In this document: piece after piece, positions 17,421 through 26,794 of the stretch
Position numbering within the stretch: position 1 is the stretch's first letter
Layout: every line of letters starts with the position of its first letter
Source: CAZYWA01 sp964650975 [NCBI: uncultured bacterium]
GTDB taxonomy: Bacteria; JADJOY01
NCBI GenBank assembly: GCA_964650975.1
Contig: CAZYWA010000011.1
Coordinates: forward strand, 1-35,876
Length of the DNA stretch: 35,876 nt
Direction: 5' to 3'
Notes under the pieces: generated by a model
Told to the model about the DNA's origin: nothing
The model's database searches: none
Seen by the model: only the letters and a program-made list of their open reading frames with translations
Position numbers and translations under genes: made by a program

Positions 17421-20326
17421 GTTCCGCTGTCGAGCAGCGAGCGGCGCTGGTCGTTGTGATTGGCCCACCACGGGGCCTGTCCCGTCGACCCGAGCCCTTC
17501 GAAGTTGAACTGGATGCCGAACTTGGTCTCCTGGGGGTTGGCTCGATCGATCACCCACAGGTCGAAACCCCAGCAATCGCAGGGGGCGGTGAAATGGATT
17601 CCACCGTCCTCCTCCAGGAACTCGGCGTTGAGCTGGTCGTAGCGCGCGACACCGTAGAGCGCGGTGCCCTCCCACAGCACCACACGACCACCGGCGTTCA
17701 CGTCCTCGATGCGCCCGTCCACGAAGCGGTAGCGCGAGCTCAGCCGGTCGCCGCGCCGGTCGTTGAGCCCCATCCGCAGCGTGTAATCGGCGAAGCGGCC
17801 CGTGACCGGATCCCAGTCGGTGTAAGCGCCGATCGAGAGCCCCGAGAGCGGCGACAGCGCGAGCTCGCCGTGGATCGGGCACACCCCGGTCGGGCACGCC
17901 GTGTTGAGCAAGTCGAACGAGTGCTCGATCGTCACGTCGATGGGCGAGTTGATCGAGCCCGATTTTCCCTCGCGGCTGAACAGGGTCTGCTCGACCCCGT
18001 AGGTGACCAGCGACTTCGCGGCGATCCGATCCACCCGGTCGAACTCGGGCAACGCGGTCTGATCGATCTCGGGAATCCACTCGTACTCGAGGTAAGGGTC
18101 GATCTCGTGCTTCCAGCGGGTGGCGGTGGGGTCGTCGGAGCTCGGCAAGTAGATGCGCGACAGCGTGGTGTCGAGGGTGACGTCGGCGTCGGGCAAGAGC
18201 CGCCCCGCCGACTTCCGCTCGAGGCTCGTGATGGTGGTGGTCTTGCCGGTCACCGGATCGGTCACCTCGTCGTTCAAGGCAACGTCGGCGTAGTAGACGG
18301 TGGCGCGCGGCGAGAGCGACGGCTCGAGATTGAAGTGCGAGACCTGGATCGGGATGAAGAAGCGCGGCGTCGTGTCCCAGCGCAGGCCGTCGGCGCCCTC
18401 GCGCCGGAAGAAGTCCGTGGCGTCGCTGCGCATGTCGAGCTCGATGGGCGTGCCCGGGATCGGCTGATCGATCCCGCGCAGCGTGATCTCGGGCAAGTCC
18501 TGGAGCTCGTTGTTGGCGTCGCTCTGCAGGTCCTCGTACCAGCGAACCGCTCCCAGCAGGCTCCAGCGGCGCCAGCTCGAAGTGATGGTGGCCTTGGACT
18601 GCGTGAACTGCTGGCTGCGGGCGGTGATGTCGTCGCTGGTGTCGCGGTTCACCTGCGTGTCGCTCAGCACGTCCACCAGCACCTTGCCGCGCACTCCCTG
18701 ACTGAAGATCTCGTCGTGGAAGGCCTCGATGGCATAGCGCTCGCGGTCGACCCTTCCCGAGATCGGGTTGCCGTTGCTGTCGACCTCCGGCTCCTGCGTG
18801 TTCTTGTCCTGAAAGTAGCGCGCCTCGATCTCACCCGCGCTCTTGAGCGTGCGGATGTAGCGCACGTCGATGTCCCCGCCGAGCCGCTCCTCGGTCGAAG
18901 TCTCGAGCGTGAATGTGGCGTCCGCGTTTCGGGAGATCGCCCAGAAGAACGGCTGCTCGAGCTGGAAGCCGCGCAGGCTCGAGTACCCGACCCGCGGAAT
19001 CAGCAAACCGGTTTCGCGGTCGGTCTTGACCGGCACGATCATGTACGGTGCCCAGAGCGTCGGTACGTCCCATAGCCGGAAGGCGGTGCTGACGCCGCGC
19101 GCGTACCCGCCCACGGTGATGTCCATGTCCTGGCCGGTGAACGACCAGTCGGGCGGCGTGCAGGAGCAGCTGGTGAGCTTGCCGTCCTCGACGTGGTAGT
19201 CGTTCTCGCCGGTCTTCTCGATCTTGGCGCCGTGGAAGGTCACGTCGCCGTCGGACGAGGTGAACGAGCCGTCGAACACCACGCCGGTGAGCGTGTCGAG
19301 GCTCAGGTTCACCGAGGCGCCGCGCAGGCTGCCCGCGGACCACAGGAGCCAAACGTTGCCGTCGGCCTGCACCTCGCTCGAGTTGGCGCGATAGACCAGG
19401 CGATCGCAGCGGATCTCCACGTCGCCGTAGACGGCGTGAACGCTGCCTTCGGCGATGAACTCGTTGAACTGGCGGTCCTGCACCACGCGGTCCGCGTTGA
19501 GCTGCATGTTGGACGGCGATCCGGCGCCGCTCCCCGTTTTGCGCTTCGCGTTGTCACCGGTCTCGGTGTCGACCCCGGTGTCCACCGGGTTCTCGATCGA
19601 GTCGCCGCCCAGGGCTTCCTCGTCGTAGTTGTCCGCCGCCACCTTCGACTTGCGTCGCTTGGGCTTGCTGGCTTGATCCTCGCCGGTGGGCAGCTTCGGC
19701 AGCGCGGGCTCGGCGGCGGCTCCCCCCGGAGCCTCGGTCGATCGCGCGCGCGGCAGAGTGGGAATCGTGGGGTTGGTCGTGGGCGCCCCGGGCTCGGCCA
19801 CCACGTTCACGGTTTCCGACTCGGGGCCCGCCTTCGTGGCATCCACGAAGAGGGCCAGGATCCGGAACGGAGACGTGAGGGACGAAACGCGCGTCAGCGC
19901 GGCCGGAACGCCCTCGATGCGCACCACCAGGCCCGCCGCGGAACCGGGTGTCGTGGCCGGAGCGGGCGAGATCGAGATGGAGTGGATGCGCACATCGATC
20001 GGCGTCACTTGAGCCGCGACCCCTGGCGCCGCCACCGCTCCGTAGAGCTGAATCTCGAGTGCCGTGCCCTCGGTGCTGGGGCGAAGCTGATCGAGATAGG
20101 GAATCGGCCGGTCGAAATCGAAGAAAACCGCGGTCTGCTCCGGTCCCGGCGACACGCGCACCGCGATCAACGTGCCGGTCGCCGCAGGCGCCGGCTGCGC
20201 CTTCGCCGGCGGGGCGAAAGCCCCGAGACATCCGAGCACCATCGTCACGCCGATGAGGCGCTCGCGCGCTCGCGCCGGCCCGCGTCGATCCACGCGCGCC
20301 GCCAGGCCAGGAAGACGAGGGCTCAT
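17417..20326 (-). CDS. lptD: LPS-assembly protein LptD with an N-terminal AMIN-like domain
   Basis: A 969-residue outer-membrane protein that inserts LPS into the outer leaflet. A signal peptide (about 1-43, ending PPAKA|Q) is followed by a beta-rich AMIN-like domain (about 50-165), a charged linker (about 175-265, with KPKRRKSK), an OstA/LptA-like periplasmic domain (about 272-380) and the LptD barrel. Cysteine pairs of the kind that form LptD disulfides are present: Cys387/Cys389 (SCSC) and Cys916/Cys918 (CDCWG), plus a pair in NTACPTGVC. The AMIN-like part is not in standard LptD. I chose ATG at 20326 because it gives a normal signal peptide; an in-frame GTG at 20407 would add 27 residues without one. 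Confidence 0.9.
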   Translation of the reverse strand: MSPRLPGLAARVDRRGPARARERLIGVTMVLGCLGAFAPPAKAQPAPAATGTLIAVRVSPGPEQTAVFFDFDRPIPYLDQLRPSTEGTALEIQLYGAVAAPGVAAQVTPIDVRIHSISISPAPATTPGSAAGLVVRIEGVPAALTRVSSLTSPFRILALFVDATKAGPESETVNVVAEPGAPTTNPTIPTLPRARSTEAPGGAAAEPALPKLPTGEDQASKPKRRKSKVAADNYDEEALGGDSIENPVDTGVDTETGDNAKRKTGSGAGSPSNMQLNADRVVQDRQFNEFIAEGSVHAVYGDVEIRCDRLVYRANSSEVQADGNVWLLWSAGSLRGASVNLSLDTLTGVVFDGSFTSSDGDVTFHGAKIEKTGENDYHVEDGKLTSCSCTPPDWSFTGQDMDITVGGYARGVSTAFRLWDVPTLWAPYMIVPVKTDRETGLLIPRVGYSSLRGFQLEQPFFWAISRNADATFTLETSTEERLGGDIDVRYIRTLKSAGEIEARYFQDKNTQEPEVDSNGNPISGRVDRERYAIEAFHDEIFSQGVRGKVLVDVLSDTQVNRDTSDDITARSQQFTQSKATITSSWRRWSLLGAVRWYEDLQSDANNELQDLPEITLRGIDQPIPGTPIELDMRSDATDFFRREGADGLRWDTTPRFFIPIQVSHFNLEPSLSPRATVYYADVALNDEVTDPVTGKTTTITSLERKSAGRLLPDADVTLDTTLSRIYLPSSDDPTATRWKHEIDPYLEYEWIPEIDQTALPEFDRVDRIAAKSLVTYGVEQTLFSREGKSGSINSPIDVTIEHSFDLLNTACPTGVCPIHGELALSPLSGLSIGAYTDWDPVTGRFADYTLRMGLNDRRGDRLSSRYRFVDGRIEDVNAGGRVVLWEGTALYGVARYDQLNAEFLEEDGGIHFTAPCDCWGFDLWVIDRANPQETKFGIQFNFEGLGSTGQAPWWANHNDQRRSLLDSGT

Positions 20327-20361
20327 CGTTGCGGAAGCCCCGGGACCGCCGCGGGGCGGCG

Positions 20362-20392
20362 GTAAGATCCGCCCGACGCTCCGCGGTGTCAA
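20362..20392 (-). promoter_or_regulatory. Possible promoter upstream of lptD
   Basis: A perfect TTGACA (20392-20387) lies between folC and the lptD ATG, but the -10 options are poor: GATCTT at 17 bases or TCTTAC at 19 bases, each three of six matches. Such a promoter would exclude the GTG start at 20407. Weak evidence only. Confidence 0.3.
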
Positions 20393-20414
20393 CTCGGATC
20401 GGCTCACGCGGCGT

Positions 20415-21761
20415 TCACGATTCGAGCTCCGGGCGAGTGATCGCGGCCTCGATCCCGCGCCGTTTCATCACCGCGCCGATCAGATAGAGCGACCCGGCCA
20501 CCACCACCGCTCCTTCGCGGCCGGCGGCGGCCCGCGCGCGCGACAGGGCCGAGGCGAGGCGAGGCTCGGCGATCGCCCGACGGCCAAGCCGCACCGCTTC
20601 GCTCGCCAGCCGACGAGGCTCGACGGCGCTTCGCCCCGGCACTGCCGTGCACACCACGAGATCGAACGGCACGCGAGCGAGCGCCCGTAGCATGAGCCCC
20701 GGCGACTTGCTGGCGAGCGCCCCCATCACCAGCACGCGCGGGCCGCGCACGCCGTCGAGAAGACCTGGAAGAGCAGCCGCCAGCGCCTGCGCGCCGTGCG
20801 GGTTGTGCGCCCCGTCCAGGATCCATCTCGGGCGCTCGCTCACGACGTCGAGACGGCCGGGCCAGCGCGCCGCCCGAAAGGCGCGGGTCACTGCCGCCAC
20901 GGGCAGATCGAAGCCACGTGCCGCGAGAGCTTCGAGCGCGCGCAGCGCCAGCCGCACGTTTCCCGCTTGGTACGACTGCCGGCTCGCGCGTGACGGCTCG
21001 TTCAACAGGATCGGCCGCCCTCGAAACCGCGCCTCGGACCCGCTGGAAGACGCGAACCCCGCCGGCACCACCAGCTCGATCCCGCGCCGCCGGCAATGCT
21101 CCTCGATCACTCGCCGCGCGGCGCCGCGCACGACCCCGGTCACCAGCAGACCGCCCGGGCTCGCGATCTCGACCTTCTCGGCCGCGATCGCCCGGCGCGT
21201 CGTGCCCAGGTACTCGGTGTGGTCGAGCTCCACGTTGGTCAGCACCGCGACCTCGGCGCGCCCTACGTTGGTGGCGTCCCAGCGTCCGCCGAGGCCGATC
21301 TCGAGCACCGCGATCTGCACCCGGCGCCGCACCAGCTCGAGGAGCGCGACCACCGTCAAGAGCTCGAAGTACGTGAGCCGAACCTCGGGCGGCCGCTCGA
21401 CGGCCCGTCTCACGCGACGGATCGCGGCCGCCAGATCGCGCGGCGCGATGCAACGTCCGTCGACTCGGATGCGCTCGCGCACGTCGACCAGGTGCGGAGA
21501 GGTGTAGAGACCGACGCGATAGCCGGCCGCGCCCAGAGCGGAGGCGATCAGCAGCGACACCGATCCCTTCCCATTGGTGCCGCCCACGCGCACGATCCGC
21601 AGACGCTCTTCCGGATGGCCGACGCGTACCAGCGCTTCGTGAACTCGTTCGAGACCGGGGCGGATGCCCTGCGGATCGAGACGATCGAGATAGGCGATCG
21701 CGTCGCGAATCCAGCCAGCGGGCCGCGCCGCACGGGTCCGCACGCGCGGAACACGCGCCAC
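20415..21761 (-). CDS. folC: Bifunctional folylpolyglutamate/dihydrofolate synthase FolC
   Basis: A 448-residue Mur-ligase-family enzyme that adds glutamate to dihydropteroate and folates in the cytoplasm. The ATP-binding P-loop is GGTNGKGSVS at about 60-69. YTSPHL, LEIGLGGRWDATN, NVELDHTEYLG and the C-terminal ILDGAHNPHGA are all family hallmarks. The start GTG at 21761 is four bases after the accD stop and fits the usual N-terminal region (IAYLDRLD...RPGLERV); no strong ribosome site is visible, so coupling to accD is likely. The accD-folC pair is widespread in bacteria. Confidence 0.96.
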   Translation of the reverse strand: MARVPRVRTRAARPAGWIRDAIAYLDRLDPQGIRPGLERVHEALVRVGHPEERLRIVRVGGTNGKGSVSLLIASALGAAGYRVGLYTSPHLVDVRERIRVDGRCIAPRDLAAAIRRVRRAVERPPEVRLTYFELLTVVALLELVRRRVQIAVLEIGLGGRWDATNVGRAEVAVLTNVELDHTEYLGTTRRAIAAEKVEIASPGGLLVTGVVRGAARRVIEEHCRRRGIELVVPAGFASSSGSEARFRGRPILLNEPSRASRQSYQAGNVRLALRALEALAARGFDLPVAAVTRAFRAARWPGRLDVVSERPRWILDGAHNPHGAQALAAALPGLLDGVRGPRVLVMGALASKSPGLMLRALARVPFDLVVCTAVPGRSAVEPRRLASEAVRLGRRAIAEPRLASALSRARAAAGREGAVVVAGSLYLIGAVMKRRGIEAAITRPELES

Positions 21762-21765
21762 GGGA

Positions 21766-22692
21766 TCAGTCGGACGCTTCGGCCGCGGTGTCGTCGCCTT
21801 GCCCGTTTCCGGGAACCGCCTCGGTGGCGGTGTACGCCGCGGCGCGGCGCGGTCCCGGTGCCTGCCGGTGACCGAGCAGCAGGCTCAGGATCTGAGCCAG
21901 CGTCTCCTTCACCTGGCGGCGCTCGACGATGCGATCGATGAACCCGTGCTCGAGCAGGAACTCGGAACGCTGAAAGCCCTCGGGCAGCGTTTCCTTGATG
22001 GTCTGCTGGATCACCCGCGGCCCGGCGAAGCCGATCAGGGCGCGAGGCTCGGCCAGGATGATGTCGCCCACCGTCGCGAAGCTCGCCACGGTGCCGCCCG
22101 TCGACGGATCGGCGAGCAGCGAAATGTAGGGCAACCCCTCGCGGCGCAGCCGCGTGAGGGCCGCGACGGTCTTCGCCATCTGCATGAGGCTCAGCGTGCC
22201 CTCCTGCATCCGGGCGCCGCCGCTCGACGACACGATGACCACGGGGAGCCGATCGCGGATCGCTCCCTCCACCAAGCGCACGATCTTCTCGCCCACCACC
22301 GAGCCGAGGCTGCCGCCGAAGAAGTGAAAGTCCATCACACCCAGCATGCACGGCACACCGCTCAGCCGCCCCGAGCCCGTGACGATCGCCTCACGGCTGC
22401 CGGTCTTCTTCTGCGCGTCGCGCACCCGGTCCGGGTACTTCTGCGGATCGCGAAAGCCGAGCGGGTCGAGCGGCTCGAGGTCGGCATCGAGCTCCTGGAA
22501 GCTCCCCGCATCCGTCATGATCGCGATGCGGTCACGCGCGCTGATCCGGAAGTGGTAGTTGCACTTGGGGCAGACGCTTAAGTTCCACTCGACCTCTTTC
22601 TTGTAGAGCATCTGGTTGCAGTGATTGCACTTGATCCAGAGGCCCTTCGGGATCGAGACCCGCCCTTCCCCTTCCTTCTTGAACCAGGCCAT
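21766..22692 (-). CDS. accD: Acetyl-CoA carboxylase carboxyltransferase subunit beta
   Basis: A 308-residue subunit that, with AccA (not in this window), transfers carboxyl from biotin to acetyl-CoA to start fatty acid synthesis. The N-terminal zinc ribbon has Cys22, Cys25, Cys41 and Cys44. The crotonase-like core includes MDFHFFGGSLGSVVGEK, SSSGGARMQEG and LADPSTGGTVASFA. A Gly/Ala-rich tail after about residue 280 is not conserved. ATG at 22692 shares one base with the trpA stop (TGATG). It supplies the same fatty acid pool used by fabZ, lpxA and lpxD downstream. Confidence 0.97.
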   Translation of the reverse strand: MAWFKKEGEGRVSIPKGLWIKCNHCNQMLYKKEVEWNLSVCPKCNYHFRISARDRIAIMTDAGSFQELDADLEPLDPLGFRDPQKYPDRVRDAQKKTGSREAIVTGSGRLSGVPCMLGVMDFHFFGGSLGSVVGEKIVRLVEGAIRDRLPVVIVSSSGGARMQEGTLSLMQMAKTVAALTRLRREGLPYISLLADPSTGGTVASFATVGDIILAEPRALIGFAGPRVIQQTIKETLPEGFQRSEFLLEHGFIDRIVERRQVKETLAQILSLLLGHRQAPGPRRAAAYTATEAVPGNGQGDDTAAEASD

Positions 22693-23507
22693 CAGTGCGC
22701 TCCGCTCCGCGATCGATCGATCGCCTTGCGCAACTCGGCGACGAACTCGCCGACCCGTTTGCAGGCTCCCGCGGCGCCACCCGGTCCGGGAATCCGTCGC
22801 ACCACGGCCGAGCCGACGATCACGCCGTCGGCCACCCGCGCCACCTGTGCCGCGATCTCGGGAGTCCCGATGCCGAACCCGACGAACACCGGCAGCCGGA
22901 CGGCTCGCTGCGCCGCCCGGATCTTCGCCGACACGTCGGGCGGCAAGCGCGCACGCTCGCCGGTCACGCCCGTGAGCGACACGTAGTAGAGGAACCCCCG
23001 GCTGGCGCGGCCGATTCGGCGCAGGCGCTCGAGTGGCGTGGTGGGCGCCGCCATCAGGATCGGGTCGATGCCATGGGCGCGCAGCGGACCGAACACCTGG
23101 TCGCCGTCCTCGAGCGGCAAGTCGGGAATGATGGCGCCGTCGACACCGGCTCCGGCCGCCGCGCGCGCGAAACGCTCGGCGCCGAACGCCTGGATGGGGT
23201 TCGTCGATCCCATGAGCACCAGGGGCACGTCGACACGGCTTCGCACGCGCCCCACCAGCTCCAGGATCGCACGAAGCGTGGTGCCCGAGGCCAGCGCCCG
23301 CGTGTAGGAGAGCTGGACCACCGGCCCGTCGGCGAGCGGATCCGAGAACGGCACACCCAGCTCGATCGCGTCGGCCCCGGCCTCGGCAAGGGTCAAGATC
23401 AGCCGCTCCGTCGTCGCGAGATCGGGATCGCCGGCGGTGATGAACGGCACCAGCGCCACGCGCCGGCCGGCTCGCACCGCCTCGAGCGCCGATTCGAGCC
23501 GGCTCAT
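22692..23507 (-). CDS. trpA: Tryptophan synthase alpha subunit
   Basis: A 271-residue TIM-barrel enzyme that cleaves indole-3-glycerol phosphate to indole and passes it to TrpB. The catalytic residues Glu49 ([10 protein letters not shown]) and Asp60 (PLADGPVVQ) fall at exactly the Salmonella numbering. [13 protein letters not shown] and FGIGTPEIA form the phosphate-binding side. ATG at 23507 overlaps the trpB stop as ATGA. The length matches the family. Confidence 0.98.
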   Translation of the reverse strand: MSRLESALEAVRAGRRVALVPFITAGDPDLATTERLILTLAEAGADAIELGVPFSDPLADGPVVQLSYTRALASGTTLRAILELVGRVRSRVDVPLVLMGSTNPIQAFGAERFARAAAGAGVDGAIIPDLPLEDGDQVFGPLRAHGIDPILMAAPTTPLERLRRIGRASRGFLYYVSLTGVTGERARLPPDVSAKIRAAQRAVRLPVFVGFGIGTPEIAAQVARVADGVIVGSAVVRRIPGPGGAAGACKRVGEFVAELRKAIDRSRSGAH

Positions 23508-24736
23508 CGGTCGTCGCCCTTGGGTCGGGCGAGGCGCGCGCCGATCCGCTCCGACACCTTGATCACGTCCTTGTCGCCCCGCCCCGAGAGGTTGAGCAGC
23601 ACCAGCGCCCCGCGCCGGAAGCGCTTGCGGCGAGCGGCGCGCCGCACCCACGCGACGGCGTGCGCCGTTTCCAGCGCGGGAATGATGCCCTCGCGCTCCG
23701 CCAAGTACTGGAAGCCGTCGAGCGCTTCGTCGTCGGTCACCGAGTCGAATTCGACCGCGCCGGTGTCCTTCCAGAACGACAGCTCCGGACCGGATCCCGG
23801 GTAGTCGAGACCGGCCGAGATCGAGTGCGCCGGAAGGATCTGTCCGTCCGCGTCCTGCAGCACGTAGCTCAGGCTGCCGTGCAGCACGCCGGGGCGCCCG
23901 CGCTCCAGCGACGCGCCGTGCTGTCCCGTGGACAAGCCGAACCCGGCTGCTTCCACGCCCACTTTGCGAGCCTTGCGGTCGCGCAGAAACGGGAAGAAGA
24001 AACCGCTCGAGTTCGAGCCGCCCCCGACGCACGCCACCAGCCAGTCGGGCAAACGGTGCTCGGCCGCCAGGATCTGACGGCGCGCCTCCCGGCCGATCAC
24101 CGACTGCAGCTCGCGGACCAGCCACGGATAAGGATGCGGGCCCACCGCGGAGCCGATCACGTAGTGCGTGCTCTCGACGTTGGTGGCCCAGTCGCGGATC
24201 GCTTCGCTGGTGGCGTCCTTGAGGGTGCGGGTTCCCGACGTGACAGCCACGACCTTGGCGCCCATGAGCCGCATCCGGAACACGTTGAGCGCCTGGCGGT
24301 CGATATCCTCCTCGCCCATGTAGACGACACACTCGAGACCGAAGAGCGCCGCAACGGTGGCCGTCGCGACGCCGTGCTGGCCGGCTCCGGTCTCGGCGAT
24401 GATGCGCTTCTTCCCCATGCGCCGCGCGAGCAGCACCTGTCCCACCGTGTTGTTGATCTTGTGCGCACCGGTATGACAGAGATCCTCGCGCTTCAGGTAG
24501 AGGCGGATGCCGAGCTCGTCGCTCAGCCGGCTCGCGAAGGTGAGCGCGGTCGGCCTCCCCACGTAGTTCTTGAGCAAGTCGCGGAGCTCGCGCAGGTACC
24601 CGCGGTCGCGCCGCGCGACTCGCCACGCACGCTCGAGCTCGACGCACGCCGGCACCACCGTTTCGGGGACGTAGCGCCCGCCGAACGCGCCGAAGCGTCC
24701 GTGAGCGTCGGGTTCCGCTGGTTCGGCTGGCTTCAT
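23504..24736 (-). CDS. trpB: Tryptophan synthase beta subunit
   Basis: A 410-residue PLP enzyme that condenses indole with serine. The PLP lysine is Lys93 in [13 protein letters not shown], and the phosphate-binding loop [10 protein letters not shown] is present. The N-terminus [16 protein letters not shown] marks the standard TrpB1 type that pairs with TrpA. ATG at 24736 is 22 bases after trpF, with a GAGAAG-like ribosome site; upstream in-frame sequence is not conserved and overlaps trpF. Confidence 0.98.
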   Translation of the reverse strand: MKPAEPAEPDAHGRFGAFGGRYVPETVVPACVELERAWRVARRDRGYLRELRDLLKNYVGRPTALTFASRLSDELGIRLYLKREDLCHTGAHKINNTVGQVLLARRMGKKRIIAETGAGQHGVATATVAALFGLECVVYMGEEDIDRQALNVFRMRLMGAKVVAVTSGTRTLKDATSEAIRDWATNVESTHYVIGSAVGPHPYPWLVRELQSVIGREARRQILAAEHRLPDWLVACVGGGSNSSGFFFPFLRDRKARKVGVEAAGFGLSTGQHGASLERGRPGVLHGSLSYVLQDADGQILPAHSISAGLDYPGSGPELSFWKDTGAVEFDSVTDDEALDGFQYLAEREGIIPALETAHAVAWVRRAARRKRFRRGALVLLNLSGRGDKDVIKVSERIGARLARPKGDDR

Positions 24737-24758
24737 CGCTTCTCTCACCCTTCTCGGG

Positions 24759-25394
24759 TCAGCCCGCCGCGGCGAGCGTGGCGGCTGCTTCGCGCGCACG
24801 GGACACGAACGCTCGTATTTTCGTGGCGTCCTTGAGGCCCGGTGCGGCCTCGACACCGCTCGCCACGTCGACTCCATAAGGACGGACCGCGTGGATCGCG
24901 CTTCCGACGTTCTCGGGATCGAGACCGCCCGCGAGGATCACCGGCCCGAGCGCGCACGCGGCCCGCGCCAGCTCCCAGTCGGCGCGCCGTCCGGTGCCTC
25001 CCGGCTCGCCCGCCACGAACGCGTCGACCAGCAAGGCGCTCGCCGGATAATCGGCGAGGCCGTCGAGATCGCCCGGCGTACGAGCGCGAACCGCGCGGAT
25101 CACCCGCCGGCTCAACGAGCGAGCCAGGTCCGGCGGCTCGGACCCGTGCAGCTGAACGACGTCGAGCAACGCCTCCTCCGCGATGGCCTCGATCTCGTCC
25201 CGCGACGCGTCCACGAACACACCGACGCGGGTCACGGTGGACGGAAGCTCGGCACCGATTCGACGGGCCGCCGGCGGATCGACGTAACGCGGGCTTTGCG
25301 ACCAGAAGTTGAAACCGATCGCATCGGCGCCCGACTCGGCGACGACCCGCGCATCCTCCACGCGAGTGACCCCGCAGATCTTGACCCAGATCAC
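24759..25394 (-). CDS. trpF: Phosphoribosylanthranilate isomerase
   Basis: A 211-residue TIM-barrel isomerase for the third step from anthranilate. Motifs in order: [12 protein letters not shown] near the start, [32 protein letters not shown] and GVDVASGVE. The catalytic Cys is in KICG. The start GTG at 25394 overlaps the trpC stop as GTGA and begins the expected V-K-I-C-G strand directly. It is a separate gene from trpC here, unlike the E. coli fusion. Confidence 0.97.
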   Translation of the reverse strand: MIWVKICGVTRVEDARVVAESGADAIGFNFWSQSPRYVDPPAARRIGAELPSTVTRVGVFVDASRDEIEAIAEEALLDVVQLHGSEPPDLARSLSRRVIRAVRARTPGDLDGLADYPASALLVDAFVAGEPGGTGRRADWELARAACALGPVILAGGLDPENVGSAIHAVRPYGVDVASGVEAAPGLKDATKIRAFVSRAREAAATLAAAG

Positions 25395-26203
25395 GAAAGC
25401 GGCCCCTTGCCCAGCAGCGCGCGGATCCGTCCCACCGGATCGTCGGCTCTCATCAGCGACTCACCGACGAGCACTCCCCGGACTCCGGCGTCGCCGACGC
25501 GCAGCACGTCTTCTCGCGTGAAGATCCCGGACTCGGCCACCACCGGAATGTGCCTGGGAACCTCCGGTGCCAAGGTCATGGTCACGTCGAGCGAGGTCTC
25601 GAAGGTGCGCAGATCGCGGTTGTTGATTCCCACCAGGTCTCCGCCGCGCTCGAGCGCCACGTCCAGCTCGCGGGCCTGGTGGACCTCGATCAATGCGTCG
25701 AGCCCGACCTCCCGTGCGGCGGCCAGGAGCTCGTCCAGCTGCGAACGATCGAGCGCCGCGACGATCAGCAGCACCGCATCGGCTCCCGCGGCGCGGGTCT
25801 CGAACACCTGCATCGGATCGATGATGAAGTCCTTGCGTAGCACCGGAATGTCGACGGCGTCGCGAGCGCGGCCGAGGTCATCGAGCGTGCCCCGGAAAAA
25901 TTCCTCGTCGGTGAGCACGCTCATCGCTTGCGCGCCGCCCGATGCGTAGCTACGCGCCCGATCGGCCGGCTCGGCACCGCTCGCCAGCAACCCCTTCGAG
26001 GGCGAGGCTCGCTTGAACTCGGCGATCAGCGCTGGATTGGTGGGATCGGCCTCGCCGATCCGCTGGCGGAAGCCACGCGTGGCACCCCGTCCCAGCGCCG
26101 CGTCCTCGAGCGTGCGCCGGCTGTAGCGGCGCTTGAGCGCCACTAGCTCCTCGCGCTTCACGTCGAGGATCTGCTTCAGGATGCCGTCGATGGGAGCGGT
26201 CAT
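25391..26203 (-). CDS. trpC: Indole-3-glycerol-phosphate synthase
   Basis: A 270-residue TIM-barrel enzyme that closes the indole ring. [46 protein letters not shown] and VAESGI are the classical motifs, carrying the catalytic Lys and Glu residues. ATG at 26203 overlaps the trpG stop as ATGA. The tight overlap on this side and the GTGA overlap with trpF leave no room for trpD, which often sits between trpG and trpC. Confidence 0.97.
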   Translation of the reverse strand: MTAPIDGILKQILDVKREELVALKRRYSRRTLEDAALGRGATRGFRQRIGEADPTNPALIAEFKRASPSKGLLASGAEPADRARSYASGGAQAMSVLTDEEFFRGTLDDLGRARDAVDIPVLRKDFIIDPMQVFETRAAGADAVLLIVAALDRSQLDELLAAAREVGLDALIEVHQARELDVALERGGDLVGINNRDLRTFETSLDVTMTLAPEVPRHIPVVAESGIFTREDVLRVGDAGVRGVLVGESLMRADDPVGRIRALLGKGPLS

Positions 26204-26793
26204 GGCTGGGCGCGCGCGCCCGGGTCCTTGGAGAGCGCGATGAAGTTCGCGAGTAGCGCCTTGCCGCTCTCGGTGAGGATCGACTCGGGGTGGAACTGGA
26301 CACCCTCGACGACGCCCTTCGAGGCACGGACCCCCATGATCTCGCCGTCCTCGCTGCGCGAGGTGACCTGCAATTCGGTGCCGAGCGTCGCCTCCGCGAT
26401 GGCCAGCGAGTGATAGCGAGTGGCGCGCAGCGGGTTCGGCAGGCCGCGGTAGACGCCGCGATCGTCGTGACGGATCTCCGACACCTTGCCGTGCATGAGC
26501 CGGGCGGCACGGACGATCTCGGCGCCGTACGCGGCGCCGATCGCCTGGTGGCCGAGGCACACGCCGAGCAACGGGATCCGATACCGGAAGCGCTGGATCA
26601 GCGGCACGCTGATGCCGGCTTCCTTCGGCGTGCAGGGCCCCGGGGAAATCACGATGCGGTCCGGCGCCAGTGTCTCGATCTGGTCGAGCGTGATCTCGTC
26701 GTTGCGCTTGACCTCGACCTCCTCGCCCAGCTCGGCCAGGTATTGCACCAGGTTCCAGGTGAACGAATCGTAATTGTCGATCATGAGCAGCAT
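26200..26793 (-). CDS. trpG: Anthranilate synthase glutamine amidotransferase component
   Basis: A 197-residue class I glutamine amidotransferase that supplies ammonia to TrpE. The nucleophile is Cys79 in [10 protein letters not shown], with VQFHPES bearing the His-Glu pair. [14 protein letters not shown] near the N-terminus is diagnostic of TrpG/PabA. The start is ATG at 26793, one base after the trpE stop, with GGAAGAG seven bases upstream; a second ATG nine bases on is also possible. It may also serve p-aminobenzoate synthesis if no separate pabA exists, which cannot be judged from this window. Confidence 0.97.
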   Translation of the reverse strand: MLLMIDNYDSFTWNLVQYLAELGEEVEVKRNDEITLDQIETLAPDRIVISPGPCTPKEAGISVPLIQRFRYRIPLLGVCLGHQAIGAAYGAEIVRAARLMHGKVSEIRHDDRGVYRGLPNPLRATRYHSLAIAEATLGTELQVTSRSEDGEIMGVRASKGVVEGVQFHPESILTESGKALLANFIALSKDPGARAQP

Positions 26794-26794
26794 G

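Noticed and set aside
15843-18080. A 745-codon minus-strand frame that would extend lnt into lptD
   Set aside because: The first 220 codons are lptD read out of frame. The GTG at 17420, overlapping the lptD stop, gives a standard Lnt.
22692-24647. A 651-codon minus-strand frame joining trpB and trpA
   Set aside because: The N-terminal part is trpB in the wrong frame. TrpA begins at ATG 23507 with the correct family N-terminus, so there is no trpB-trpA fusion.
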